Shown here in pieces: positions 23,185 to 35,244 of a DNA stretch of 64,000 nucleotides. Each line of letters starts with the position of its first letter. Position 1 is the first letter of the stretch. The translations under genes and the position numbers were made by a program. A model generated the notes under the pieces. That model ran no database searches. It worked only from the letters and a program-made list of their open reading frames with translations, and was not told the DNA's origin. The DNA lies in contig CM070903.1 in assembly GCA_036417435.1 (NCBI GenBank), positions 85,842,001 to 85,906,000 of the forward strand, read 5' to 3'. Source of the DNA: Inia geoffrensis. Its lineage: Eukaryota; Chordata; Mammalia; Artiodactyla; Iniidae.

Positions 23185-24404
23185 ATTGAGGAATTCATTG
23201 CTTAAAGATCAGAGTAGAAGCTTTGGATCTGATGAAATTACCAAAGAAGAGAGTGAAGACAGATTGTAAAAGAGAGAACTAAGGAAGAAGGCCAAGGATA
23301 AAGCCTTGGAGAAGTGGAAATGGTGGTAGAAGGAGAGCTCTCAAAGGAAATTTATAAGAATAAGGGAGAACTGGCCGTGTTCTCAGACATAGGGATGGGG
23401 CCATTGGCAGAAGAGATAGAAGATGCTGTTAAGAGTTGTAATAGACTCCAGATCAAGGTTAGCTGGGACCAGGCAGCAACACATAGGCCTTAAAGATGAA
23501 CTGTCAAGTTGGCGTTGCCTTGTGAGGGTGGAGGGCAGGGGTGGAGAGAACTTAAGAGAACTGCACAGGCTGGGCCCAGCTAGGCCAGCCAGGCAGGTCA
23601 AGGCCTGGGTCTAGTTTGGTCAAGGACCAGTGCAAGGGGCTCATGCTGCCTGACCTTCCTCAGTGAAGTAGGACTGAAGGTCATCCCCCATGAGTGAGAT
23701 TAAGTTGAAGGGAGTCAAGGGGCGGGCCCTTGAGGATGGATGTTTAAAACAGCCATTGTGGTTTCCTATAATCATTAGTCAACAAGGGATGTGTAAAACC
23801 ATTCCTGAGGATCAGTGAGAGCTTGGCCGAGGTTAGAAAACATTGCTTTATGGTGGCCCAGTTTCCATGGTTTCCTTTCTCATGCAGCTTGGGAAAGGGA
23901 GCAGAGAAAACCAATTATTGTCTACAATAAGTCTAGGTTAAGAAATACTAGCTTGATGTTAGAGGCTACTATATGTGTTTTCCTTAGTGCCACAATATTA
24001 TTTTGAATTTTGTGGGAAAAAAAATAGACTGTAGGTCAAATTGAATTTTGTTATTTTTCTATATTTAAAAATTATGTGATTCAGCCCAATTTTGAAAATC
24101 TGTGATAAGTGGAACCAAGGTTTTACATTAAGAGCCTACAGTGATTTATATTTAACTATGATTTTAAAAGAAATTTGAAAATGTTGGACCACTGTTACAG
24201 TGATTTGGGCTCTTATCTAGCAAGAGATAGATAAGAGACCAAGAATGTACAAATAAATAGTAATGGTATAACACAAATTTCAAATCTTTTGAGTGACACA
24301 TTAACAATGTGAAGTTTTCCACTGACTGATATTTTAATGTCACACCCCCCAACAAACCTATAATTAAAGTTATTTTGGCATTTTCATCTCAAATCCCTGC
24401 TTTT
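23185..24404. other. Non-coding stretch, partly old purine-rich repeat
   Basis: 23185-23730 is purine-rich repeat-like text that may belong to the same old family as 40000-40730. From 23730 to 24404 nothing is recognised apart from an A-run at about 24018-24025. Confidence 0.4.
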
Positions 24405-24425
24405 GGGGGGTGGGGGGTGGGCGGG
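24405..24425 (+). other. G-quadruplex candidate
   Basis: Four G-runs (6, 6, 3 and 3) separated by single-base loops T, T and C. The loop pattern favours a parallel quadruplex on the plus strand. No adjacent gene gives it a known role. Confidence 0.8.
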
Positions 24426-25018
24426 TTATAATTCCACTTTTAAAATGAGCTTCCAGATACAATTTGACATAAAATACAAAGTCTTATCCTAGCAACAATT
24501 TCCTCTCTACCCTTCCATCATGAAATATAGGAATGTGTGGTCTTTTAGTTTTAAAAGTTATAAAGGTATTTAAAAAAGGAAATCGAACGTTTTTTTGTTT
24601 GTTTTTTGACCAGTGTATATGCAGGAACTAAAGTCTAGCTTTAGAACAATTCACACAGACATCAGGGATCATTATAGCGTGTAACAGTTCTGGGAGAAGG
24701 CAGTAGTTCCACTTACTATGCTTGTTTTCTTTTAATTGGAATGTTAATTAATTCATATTTTTCTTTGAGAGAAATAATACTTGTCCTGTGATTATTCTCA
24801 GAAAAAGAGTTTGGGTCTATAGCTGCACATTTTAAACAGTATCTGAATAAGTTTGAGCAATAGCATCAACATAGAAATAAACAAACAAATATTCAAGGCA
24901 ATTGAAGGAGAATCATCTCTCTTTTTGTACATTGTCCCTTTCACGTAATCTCTTGAGCACAGAAATTTTATATGGAATTCTAATGATTTCCTTTCCTACT
25001 CATTTATTTTATGTATAT
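24426..25018. other. Non-coding AT-rich stretch
   Basis: No gene or clear repeat seen. Confidence 0.45.
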
Positions 25019-25062
25019 ACACACACGTATACACACACATATATGTCATATGTATTATGCAT

Positions 25063-25126
<64 letters not shown>
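25019..25126. repeat. Compound microsatellite CA / TG / TA
   Basis: ACACAC units at 25019-25042, then TGTGTGTGTGTG at 25064-25075, then an almost pure TA run to 25126. It forms an inverted CA...TG arrangement. The 83-codon tyrosine/isoleucine frame across it is an artefact. Confidence 0.95.
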
Positions 25127-25132
<6 letters not shown>

Positions 25133-25959
25133 ATTATATATGCATATATATAACCAGGGGATAAATCTCTTGAAGAATCATCTTCTGGGCCTTTTCCCCT
25201 CTTGAATGTGAATTCTGACTTAGGAGAGGGAAACCCTTCTGAATCAGGGAGTTAAATTCTTCATTGGAATTCAGAAAGTAAAAGGACAGTGCTTGGGAAG
25301 AAATCTTATGCTGAGGTGAGGGGTCATAGAAAGGCCATTCAATTCTCGCAGGAAGGTCATGGGGGCAGTGGGAGGGGTCATAGACTGAGGATCATTTGAA
25401 GAATGCCATCCTTTAAGTAGGGTTTAGGCATATCACTGGTTGAGAGACATCAATATGGTCTTTCTTGCATAAACAATTATAGGAAATGCCTCCCAAGACA
25501 TTTATTTTATAGCCCAGGGTGGGGGTGAGGAAAGGGGCGAGAACTGAAACAGCCATCATTTATTCCCATCAGAATGAGAACTGAATCACACACAAAAATC
25601 CTTTCTGAAACTCTTGGTCATTTTACATGGGTGAGGGCTTGACTTTGCCTTAGGAGAGACATTTTTTCTTATCAACCCCTATCCTTCTCTCCTCCCCAAA
25701 CACATATAACCTAATTTCCTCAGAAATAACAGAGTCCAGACCTCAAATACATCCAGAGGTTTTATAGCTTCCTCCTCAAATTTTAAAATTCTCTGGTGTC
25801 ACCATCACATGTATAAATATGAAAGAAAAGAGCAATATCAGGGAATACCATTTAGCTAATGCAGTTCTTGATAAACCTTGATGGCAAATTAGAGGTTTCT
25901 CATTTCCCCAGTCAGCTGGCTATAAGATGTTGGGAGGGCTATTTTTTTTTTCCTTTAAC
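25127..25959. other. Non-coding stretch
   Basis: Unique-looking, without gene or clear repeat. Confidence 0.45.
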
Positions 25960-26230
25960 ACAAGGCTCTTAAGAATTTGTAGCTATGTATTTTTAATACT
26001 GTCAATAAACAACTTCCTCAAGACTCAGAGGGGCAATAATGGAAGCTGTTAACAAAGTGTGAAAAGCAACGGGCTAGCAAAGGTTAATCACATGGCTGCC
26101 CACTAATGACCTCTACAGCCCTCAGTTTAAACCCAACAGCACTTGTAAAGACCAATCACGTGAATAATTTCCTGTCTGAGGTAGCCTTTATGGTTAAGAA
26201 TAAAAGCAGAGTTGATTGTGAATAGAAAGC
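25960..26230. promoter_or_regulatory. Candidate conserved non-coding element
   Basis: Free of repeats and dense in factor-site-like words: GGTTAATCA at about 26082, ACTAATGACCTC at about 26102, GACCAATCACGTGAATAA at about 26150. Inference only. Comparison with other mammals is not available here. Confidence 0.3.
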
Positions 26231-27089
26231 CCCCGGCAGGGGAGGTGGTTATTATTTTTAAGCTGATCTAAACACCTGGGTTTCCCACTGGACCCTATTA
26301 AACTTCCTCCATTATGTCTAAATATTTCAATCATTTCTACAGCAGTTGTGAATGAGTGCATTACTAAGGTAGGCAAGAACTAGGAGAGAGGGGGCAGGTT
26401 ATCGAATGGCTGAGCCCCTTCCTCCAGGTGAAGACAGTCAGGTAGGGAGAATCCCAGACCTTGGGAAGGGAATTAGAGGGTCATCCCTCCCTCTGTAGCT
26501 CCCTAATCCCACCCTGCTTCAAGGAAGACCACACGTAAAGCCATTCAGACCAAGAAAATTTTACTATTTTAAAGGCCTGTAGATGAGGAGATTCCTGAGC
26601 TTGCCCTGGTAACCCATTTCATTGTTTAACAGCCCTTACTATCAGCTAACAGTTTCCCCATATAAAGGACTTAAGTAATTTCTTCTGTGGTTCAGACCCA
26701 TTTTCCCTGCCGTGTCTTTGGATGGCTGTGTTTTGCTGATCCTTCCACATTTTATTATAGACTTAGTTAAACATTACTCCAATAAAATTGCCAAGTCTTT
26801 GAAGATTTTATTTTCTACCTCCAGCTTATAGATCTGAACATATTTAAGTGAGGAGCACTTATCTAGTAACAATGACATTTTTAGGTTCATGGCAAGAACA
26901 GGATTTAAAAGCAGTAATAGGGCTTCAAGATTCCAATTTGGTAACTAGAACTGGGTGGTCCTTTGGACCATGGGTCAGTCCATACTCAATCCTTCTCTCT
27001 TTTGCCACTCCTTGTTTGTATCTGCTCACATCTCGTTGTCTTTTTTGTATGAATTGTTTCTCTTCTAAATTGTGTTATGAGGTTCCATA
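26231..27089. other. Non-coding stretch
   Basis: No gene or repeat recognised. Confidence 0.45.
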
Positions 27090-27310
27090 ACGGGCAACAT
27101 GTAGAAGAGGAATAAAACTGGGATATGCAGCCAGGTCTAAGTTCAAATTTTGCCTCTGTTACTTCTTGTGAGTACGTAAACAAGTTGCCAACCACACTAA
27201 AACTCGATTTCATAAAAGCAATACTTCCTAGAGTTGCCGTAAGGATGAAATTAAGTAATTTGTATATAGTTCCTGAAATGCACTGGGCACTCAGTATATG
27301 TTAGTTCTTA
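27090..27310 (+). repeat. MIR SINE
   Basis: Sense MIR: GCAGCCAGGTCTAAGTTCAA, TTGCCTCTGTTACTTCTTGT, GTTGCCGTAAGGATGAAATT, GCACTGGGCACTCAGTATAT. Confidence 0.8.
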
Positions 27311-27389
27311 CCCCTTTCTACTTTATTAGTAACCCTGAATCCAGCCTAGTGACTTATACATGATAAAGATCCACAAGACGCATTCACAT

Positions 27390-27860
27390 TTAGCATATTG
27401 GGGATAATTTGGTTCCAAGTGGCAGGTACACAACTTGAACTAACTTGAGCAATAGGGAGATTTACTATTTCACCTAGCCAATCAGCAGGTAAGGGCAGCT
27501 TGGTCTCAGAGATGCCTAGAAACAGAAACTCTCTGTGTATGGTCACCAGGACATTTTTCATTTTTCTTCTCTGCTCCTCTCCCAGATCCTCAGCCTTATT
27601 TTCTCAGACCAACTTCTGTTTGGCTTGAAACATGGCCTTCTGCTGCTCTCAGGCCCACATCTCCCATCTTTACCGTCACAGAGGGGGCCAGTCCTCTCTG
27701 AGCTCCAGCTAGAAGATCATGGGTTCGAATTCAGATTGGCCCAAATCTGTGCTCATTCCCAAACTCATTAATTGAGGTTGGGAGTTGGGAGGAGAAGTAG
27801 TGATTGTCACTTTCTATCAGAGTCATATGATTGAAGCAGTGGTAGGGTCAATTCCCTAAA
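27390..27860 (+). repeat. Ancient interspersed repeat, family not named
   Basis: CAAGTGGCAGGTACACAACT then GAACTAACTTGAGCAATAGG, followed by text on CTCTCAGGCCCACATCTCCC. Same old family as suggested at 11540 and, inverted, at 5540. The 78-codon frame at 27535-27771 is not considered a gene. Confidence 0.4.
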
Positions 27861-28059
27861 AGAAGAGGGGCTGTTTCTAGAATAAGGGAGGGTGCTGGGC
27901 AGCAGAACAATAAGTATTCACTTAATTAGGAATCCCAAGGGACCCCCCTTCACCTATGTCTTTACTGCCACAAAGGTGCTATGTATATTTCCGTAGCCAG
28001 ATGACCTTGGCAAAAAATTTAAAATAGGGTATTTTTAATGTGTTTTCCTGACTGGGCAT

Positions 28060-28095
28060 TGATAATGATGATGATGGTCATGATGATGATGAGAA
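28060..28095 (+). repeat. GAT microsatellite
   Basis: Interrupted GATGAT units with one GGTCAT break. Confidence 0.85.
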
Positions 28096-28329
28096 CGACC
28101 AGATTCTTTATATTTGCACCATGCTCTAAAAATCTTTCAGGTTCCAGATCATTCTAGAGCCATTCTTTGTGATTCAGAGCCCTGTGGTATAACTGGAGCA
28201 ATCTTGTTTTTCCGGTAAAAAATTGGGATGCGTCTGGTGGTTCTTTTTTTTCTTCTTTGTGCTTCTCTGAGCTTTTCTAATTTACTACAATGAACATGCA
28301 TTATTTTTATAATAAAACAAGTGGTGTTG

Positions 28330-28520
28330 GAAATAAATAGGATTTGTGGTCTTACGTGTGAACTCTGTAAGCTCTTCCTATCCCCAGGCCTTTCCACATG
28401 CCCTTTCTGTGGCCCTGGATTTTCTTTCCTCGTGGATGTTTTCTTCACTTTCCTTGGGTGTCAGCTGAAATGTCATCTCCACCGAGAAGCTGTGACCAGG
28501 GGCAGATTTTGTGGTGCCTG
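28330..28520 (+). repeat. L2 LINE fragment
   Basis: L2-like: CACATGCCCTTTCTGTGGCC and GGTGTCAGCTGAAATGTCAT followed by TCTCCACCGAGAAGC. Confidence 0.6.
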
Positions 28521-28648
28521 AAGCTTATATAATTTGGGAATTTTCCTTAAGGAAAAAAAATCATGAATAGAAATTTATACTCAAAAGTGAATGTTTATTT
28601 AGATAAGAAAAGACATCACAAGAAATGATGAATTAAAAAATGTAAGTA

Positions 28649-28856
28649 GGGGCTTCCCTGGTGGCGCAGTGGTTGAGGGTCCGCCTGCCGATGCAGGGGA
28701 CACGGGCTCGTGCCCTGGTCCGGGAATATCCCACATGCTGTGGAACGGCTGGGCCCGTGAGCCATGGCCGCTGAGCCTGTGCGTCCGGAGCCTGTGCTCT
28801 GCAACAGGAAAGGCCACAACAGTGAGACGCCCGCGTACCGCCAAAAAAAAAAAAAA
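28649..28856 (+). mobile_element. CHR-type tRNA-Glu SINE, short form
   Basis: Head GGGGCTTCCCTGGTGGCGCA, A-tail of 14 at 28843-28856. Short TSD AAGTAG on both sides (28643-28648 and from 28859). Confidence 0.95.
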
Positions 28857-28913
28857 GGAAGTAGTACCATAAATAATGCTTTAATTGTTTTTTCCCTACA
28901 TTCTTTGGCTACA

Positions 28914-28949
28914 TTTTTTTTTTTTTTTTTACTGAGGTATAATTGACAT
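28914..28949 (-). mobile_element. Extremely 5'-truncated LINE-1 3' end
   Basis: T-run at 28914-28930 followed by only ACTGAGGTATAATTGACAT, the complement of a cetartiodactyl L1 3' terminus. TGGCTAC flanks it on both sides (28906-28912 and 28949-28955), consistent with a TSD. Confidence 0.65.
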
Positions 28950-28955
28950 GGCTAC

Positions 28956-29789
28956 CTATCTTTTGATTGTCCTTCCATATGACAATGATACTGTAATATT
29001 TTCCATGGTGAGAATAGAAAGATAGTTTAGTTTTCCTCCATAGTAATCAAGTTTTGCTTTTTATTATTGACAGTTTAGAAAAGTTTATTTCAGCTTCATA
29101 ACACTTTTATTAGTAACGGTATGCAAATGTTTAGTCATAATATTTTCACACAGGGCAAAAGCTCTATCTTGCTCCCTGCATTTCATATCTGGTTTCTCCC
29201 TCACTACCTATCTACTTCTGGTGCCAGGCAGTGGAGGACACAGTCATATCAGGGGACACCCTCTAGGCCTGCATGCTTGTGTCATCCTGCTCTATGAATT
29301 AGTGAAAAGGCTAGGAGGACTGTTCCTGGAAACCTTTCTTATATTGAGATGCTTGCAGTAACTTAGCTACACTTTTTTAACATGTCCCATCAAACCCAAT
29401 TGAGATGTACCCCCCATCTCAATTTTTCCCCTAACTAGATTCCCCAAATGCCCATCTTCACACAGTGTAAGGGGAAATATGACAGAGGAAATCAGAATGG
29501 AAAGAGACAGAGGTCTTAACTGATTGCAGTTAAAATATCTCACATTTGCAAAATTTACAAAAACATATAGCTATATGAACACACTGTAGGCTTCCATTCC
29601 CACCATCTCTAAAGCCTTGGATGGAGCCCATGTAAATAAGAGGATTTCAAGCTTAAACTTCATTAGTTTCAGGGTAAATTTACTTTTGCATTCAATCCAA
29701 AAGGTAGACTACATCATTCTCTCATAATCCATTCCCTTTTAGCTCTTAGCATGTTTTAAAATGAAGTATTAGTCAGTATGCCTGCTTGT
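28956..29789. other. Non-coding stretch
   Basis: No gene or clear repeat recognised. Confidence 0.45.
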
Positions 29790-29910
29790 GTAATGTTTGT
29801 CTCTCACACTAGGATTGTGTGCATCATAAGGGGAGGTACTTTGTCTGCATTCACACCACTGTATACCAATACCTGTCCTAGTGCTAGCACATTCTCAGTA
29901 CTCACTAAGC
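29790..29910 (+). repeat. L2 3' end fragment
   Basis: AAGGGGAGGTACTTTGTCTG, then CCTGTCCTAGTGCTAGCACA and CTCAGTACTCAC, in the order of an L2 3' end. Confidence 0.5.
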
Positions 29911-30889
29911 CTTACTTAAAAACAACAACAACAAAAGGAACAATGAGTAGACTCTGGGACAACAGGATTGAATGCTGACATTGATTTCCATTATTACTCT
30001 TCCTCCCCAGCTGCCCAGCGCCAGGCTCTAATTAAGTCACTTCTCCCTGGTCTACCTTCTCCAGGCTTCCCCTGGTTCCAGTCCCACAGCAATCTGATGC
30101 CCATGACTAAAATCCTTTCCAATTTCTCTTTCCCTGAGGCCAGGTTGTCTTCAGTGGGTCCAGAAAGTTGACCTGATAAATTATTGTGTTAATAATGATA
30201 ATTTTTTATGATTTACAAGGAATATTCCCATGCATGATGCTAATATGCTAATGAGAAAAGGCAAGTGAAAAGATAACATGTATTTTTGCAAGGGTTTTCT
30301 GAAGATGCCGTGTCCAGCCCACACTTACACCCACCACACACGTATGCATAAACTTACAATGACAAGAATTTCAAGCTAGTTTGGAAGGAGGGAAAGATTT
30401 ATGGGTAAACATTTTTGAGGGTCTTGCAGTTCTATCTGGAAATCATACTATTTGTTGATGGGAAGCCATCAACTTCATCTAGTCCTAGTCCCTGCTTTAA
30501 TCTCCTGATTCTGAGACAGTTTATGTTTGTTCTTGTCAGTTTGGAGTACAGGATTTTGTGACATTGTATTAAGGGTGCAAAATCTGGAGAAAGGTGGAAT
30601 TAACTGAATTTTAAAAATTTACTTCCCAAACTGTTTCACTTCATTTTTATTGGCCCTTACAAGGCCAGTAAAACAACTGAGTTATAAATATTTGCTTGAA
30701 CTGAGTAGCAGAGGCACCAGATCTGCATAAGTTAATACAACAGAGTGAATGGAAGAGAATGCAAGAGTTAAGGCTGTCCTACACCCCCAGTATGTTGCTC
30801 TTTCTTACCCTGTATCATGTCATCTCTGTGTTTGTGTCTCCATCACTTATTTGGGCGTTGACTTGCAGCAGAACATTATATATTCATAT
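29911..30889. other. Non-coding stretch
   Basis: No gene or clear repeat recognised. Confidence 0.45.
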
Positions 30890-31175
30890 TTCCAATTCCA
30901 TAAGCATTTATTAAGTGCCTACTGTGTATGATGTAGGCGCTGTTTTAGGCACAGGGGATTCTGAGTTGAATAGGGCAGAGTCCTGCCATCAAGTTTCTTA
31001 TAATCTAATAGAGGACACGTGTAAGTAAATACATTACAAAATGGTGCTTAGAAGGTATAAAAGAATATTTGAAACAGGTGCTATGGGAGAGCGGCTAATG
31101 AACTTGGACGGGGTGGGGTAGTGAGGAAAGGCTCTAAGGAGGAAGTGACATACGAATTTTATATCTGATGGGGGT
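30890..31175 (+). repeat. Ancient interspersed repeat, family not named
   Basis: AGCATTTATTAAGTGCCTAC, GTAGGCGCTGTTTTAGGCAC, then AGGAAAGGCTCTAAGGAGGA and AAGTGACATACGAATTTTAT. Same high-copy old family as at 40000-40730. Confidence 0.6.
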
Positions 31176-31254
31176 GCCAAGCACACTTGATGAGTCTCAT
31201 TCTCCCACACTGTAGCAGTAAGGTGATCCACATGGCAGTAGCTCTTCACTAATG

Positions 31255-31485
31255 GTATGAGCCTGTGCTTATTGAGAGACCTCTATTCCAGACACTGTCA
31301 GGGTGCGACATTTATGATCTCATTAAATCCTCACAATGCTTTGAGGGTTAGTACTCCCCACTTTATAGATGAAGAACATGAGGCTCAGAGAGTGGAACTT
31401 GCCCAGGGTCATATAGCTGCTATCAGGCAGATGCAGGATTCTAACTCAGGTGGCTCTGACTCTGGGCCCACGCTCTTGACCAAAT
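31255..31485 (-). repeat. MIR SINE
   Basis: Inverted MIR, nearly full: CTCATTAAATCCTCACAATG, TATAGATGAAGAACATGAGG, TTGCCCAGGGTCATATAGCT, CTAACTCAGGTGGCTCTGAC. Confidence 0.9.
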
Positions 31486-31539
31486 AGCATACATAGTGAA
31501 GAGAGGCTGTGGATACTGCTCTTGGTGCTTTAGGCTTTT

Positions 31540-31710
31540 CACAGTGCTTTCACCTGTTTCAATTCATTTGAACCTCTTAAACACCCTGGGGATGACACTG
31601 GAAGGACATTATTATTCCATTTGAAGACAAGGAAAGTGTCACACAGTTAGTAAGTGGTCGAGCTGGGCCAGGTCGTTTGACTACTAGTTTAACGCTCTCT
31701 TCACTACAGA
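31540..31710 (-). repeat. MIR SINE fragment
   Basis: Second inverted MIR just after the first: TTTGAACCTCTTAAACACCC, GAAGACAAGGAAAGTGTCAC, ACAGTTAGTAAGTGGTCGAG. Confidence 0.8.
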
Positions 31711-32915
31711 ATGACTGGGGAGCCTGCCACATGCACAGCAGCTATGTTGCCCCCACACTGCCCCTCCCTTCCCCCTGTCCCATCCTCCCACCACCTCCCG
31801 CCACCAGGTTTCCTATGCTTGACTTTAAAAATCCAAAGAAAATTTCTCTGTATAGGAAGGAACGGGCGAGGAGGAAGGATCCTGCTTTCCTGTGCCTGGT
31901 AGGGACGGGAAGGACCTACCTTATATTCTTTCTCATAAATTATCCTAGAAAGGAAGAATGCAGGCTATTTCTGTTTTAAATGAGCAATCAGAGGTGTGTC
32001 CCATGTAGGTGACCCATCATGTTTATATATGGGTGGGAACTGATAATGGCATAAATATTACAGAATCCCAATAAACCACAGGTTTTTATCAAATGCATCT
32101 GGATGGTCTATGTTCAGAATGCGCTGTAAATTATCTTATTACATAGGCTGAAAGATTAGCAATACCCACTAACCAACGAGGCGAGCTTCAGTGGCAGCGT
32201 CTTTAAGGGTTTTCATCAGGCAAAACTACCTTGTCTTTGTCAAGCTGCCTTCCTTCCAGTGTCCAAGGTCTCTCCGTTGTTATTCCACCGAGGAATCCCA
32301 CTTCAAACCTTTACCAGCCACAAACACAAAGTTCCTTCATGTGATTTGTACTGATCACAGGGCTTTCAATGTTTAAATCTCACGAATTTGAAAAAGGTTA
32401 CCTGTTCTTATCTTGAGAAGTTCATAGATACTGCTTAATCAGTTTTTGCCTAAGGAATATATGAAAAAAAAAAAAAAGACACATATAGGAGGCCCAAATT
32501 TAATTTGCCTTTCACTATCATCTGAGCTTGGGATAGAAGTATTTCACAGATAGGAAAAATGTATGGGAAAACTCTAAAGGAAATGCACTTTCTCAGAAGG
32601 GCAAATTAAAGCAGAAATAAATTTGAGATATGTAGTATGTGGCAGTGGTATAAAATGTATATGAGAATATATATAAAAATATAATATATAAAAAAGTATA
32701 TGAGAAAAAACTTTATAACTGTGAATTGTTATATGTATGTCAGTAATTCGATAGCAGCCTCCCATCCTCACTTCTGATGTCGCCCCATGGAGAAAGCTTT
32801 CTAAATTCCTAACCATTTTTCTTCTACCAGGTGGGTACTCAGTAAATATTTGTGGCATTAATGAATAAGTGAACTTTTGAAACTTAATTCTTAAATGAAA
32901 TCTTATTATAGAGAT
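31711..32915. other. Non-coding stretch with A-run
   Basis: A C-rich patch at 31750-31800 and an A-run at about 32464-32476. No gene or clear repeat. Confidence 0.45.
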
Positions 32916-32929
32916 TGGGCAATATTTCT

Positions 32930-33252
32930 TTTTTTTTTTTTTTAAGATGATGCTGGGAGTAGGAGTTTATTAATTTATTTATTTATTTTTGCTGTGTTGG
33001 GTCTTCGTTTCTGCGCGAGGGCTTTCTCTAGTTGTGGCAAGCGGGGGCCACTCTTCATCACGGTGCGCGGGCCTCTCACTATCGCGGCCTCTCTTATTGC
33101 GGAGCACAGGCTCCAGACGCGCAGGCTCAGTAGTTGTGGCTCACAGGCCCAGCCGCTCCGCTGCATGTGGGATCTTCCCAGACCAGGGCTCGAACCCGTG
33201 TCCCCTGCATTAGCAGGCAGATTCTCAACCACTGTGCCACCAGGGAAGCCCC
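32930..33252 (-). mobile_element. CHR-type tRNA-Glu SINE, long form
   Basis: T-run at the left, ATTTATTTATTT linker, then the long-form body, ending CACCAGGGAAGCCCC. TSDs TGGGCAATATTTCT (32916-32929) and TGGGTAATATTTCT (33253-33266) differ at one base. Confidence 0.95.
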
Positions 33253-33278
33253 TGGGTAATATTTCTGATAAGGACTTT

Positions 33279-34219
33279 TTAAAAAATTGAAGTATAGTTG
33301 ATTTACAATATTGTGTTAGTTTCAGGTGTACAGCAAAGTGATTCAGTTATATATATAAATTCTTTTTCAGATTCTTTTCCATGATAGGTTATTACAAGAT
33401 ATTGAATATAGTTCCCTGTGCTATATAGTAAATCCTTGTTGATTATCTATTTCAGTATCTGTAGTAGTGTGTATCTGTTAATCCCATACTCTTAATTTAT
33501 ACCCCCCCCCCCCGCACTTCCCCTTTGGTAACCATAAGTTTTTTTCTTTGTCTGGAAGTCTGGTTCTCTTTTGTAAATAAGTTCATTTGTATTATTTTTT
33601 TAGATTCCACATGTAAGTAATATCACATAATACTTATCTTTCTCTGTCTGACTTACTTCACTTAGTATGATAATCTCTAGGTCCATCCATGTTGCTGCAA
33701 ATGGCAATATTTTGTTCTTTTTTTTTTGCGGCACGTGGGCCTCTCACTGTTGTGGCCTCTCCTGTTGCGGAGCACAGGCTCCGGACTCGCAGGCTCAGCA
33801 GCCATGGCTCACGGGCCCAGCTGCTCCACGGCATGTGGGATCTTCCCAGACCGGGGCACGAACCCGTGTCCCCTGCATCAGCAGGCAGACTCTCAACCAC
33901 TGCACCACCAGGGAAGCCCTATTTCATTCTTTTTTATGGCTAGTATTCTATTGTGTATATATATTTATATACCACATCTTCTTTATCCATTCATCTGTTG
34001 ATGGTCACTTAGCTTCCGTGTCTTGGCTATCGTAGATAGTGCTGCCATGAACGTTGGGGTGCACGTACCTTTTTGAATTAGAGTTGTCATCTTTTCTGGA
34101 TATATGCCCAGGAGTGAAGTTGCTGGATCATATGGAAGTTCTGTTTAAGAAACCTCCATACTGTTTCCCATAGTGGCTGCACCAGTTTGCATTCCCACCA
34201 ACAGTGCCAACAGTGTAGG
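33279..34219 (-). mobile_element. 5'-truncated LINE-1, 3'UTR and ORF2 end, split by a SINE
   Basis: Begins as the complement of the L1 tail (AATTGAAGTATAGTTGATTT) and runs through 3'UTR into the ORF2 C-terminal end, stopping near CAACAGTGTAGGAGGGTTCC. A CHR SINE (33719-33919) splits it. A 12-base or longer C-run lies at about 33502-33514. Confidence 0.9.
33719..33919 (-). mobile_element. CHR-type tRNA-Glu SINE, short form, nested in L1
   Basis: TSDs TATTTTGTTCT (33708-33718) and TATTTCATTCT (33920-33930). The duplicated bases are L1 sequence, so the SINE is younger than the L1. Confidence 0.95.
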
Positions 34220-34874
34220 AGGGTTCCAATAAAGGCATTTTATTTTAAAGTAAGCTTGGGAAGACCACATGCTGTCTATACCACTTGGAGTGTCACAATG
34301 CACATCAATTCATTAATTAATTGCCCTGAGACATTTTGCTGTAAAATTTGCTCAACTTTGTTTTATCTAGCATGTACCAGATTCTGACCACAGAATCATA
34401 CTGAGGAGCACTGAAGTAATATCGTATTTGAGGAAGTGCTGCTTTAAAAGTTAAAATAAAAATATGAGATGTCACAAGGCATAATTAATGTCAGATGAAT
34501 TCTATACTATGTATGGTACCAATTTGTAAAGGAGAAAGATTAACATGAAATGGTCTGCAAAATCTTCTTGAAGGAAAACGGAAGCTTGAGGGATGGATGA
34601 AGTCTGGCTAGGTGGGAGGTAAGGTAGCGCTGTAGTGTTTCACTGTTTTGTCTCCTAGCACCTGATAGGACACACTCCTGTTAATAGCGGTGTCTCACTG
34701 TGGGATGTGAATTTGAGTTTGGGGGAAGGGGTTATGAGCAGTCCAAACACTTGGCTCTCACCCATTTTCCACTGTGATTCTGACCCTAGCCTCTCATGAT
34801 GTGCCTTGAAAAATACGGTGGCTTTAGAGATGGGTGAGTGGTCAGAACTTCCAGGGACTCCATAACAGACAATT
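34220..34874. other. Non-coding stretch
   Basis: Unique-looking, without gene or clear repeat. A short piece at 34385-34430 recalls an old MER element. Confidence 0.4.
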
Positions 34875-34889
34875 TCCTTTTATTCTTTT

Positions 34890-35244
34890 TTTTTCTTTTT
34901 TATACATTTATTTATTTATTTTTGGCTGCATTGGATCTTTGTTGTTGTGTGTGGGCTTTCTCCAGTTGTGGCGAGCGGGGGCTACTCTTCATTGCGGTGC
35001 ACGGGCTTCTCACTCTGGTGGCTTCTCTTGTTGTGGAGCATGGGCTCTAGGTGCACAGGCTTCAGTAGTTGTGGCACTTGGGCTCAGTAGTTGTGGCTTG
35101 CGGGCTCCAGAGCTCAGGCTCAGCAATTGTGGCACACGGGCTTAGTTGCTCCGTGGCATATGGGATCTTCCCAGACCAGGGCTCGAACCCGTGTCCCCTG
35201 CATTGGCAGGCAGATTCTTAACCACTGCGCCAGCAGGGAAGCCC
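34890..35244 (-). mobile_element. CHR-type tRNA-Glu SINE, long form
   Basis: About 355 bases, ending CAGCAGGGAAGCCC. Exact TSDs TCCTTTTATTCTTTT at 34875-34889 and 35245-35259. Confidence 0.95.
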
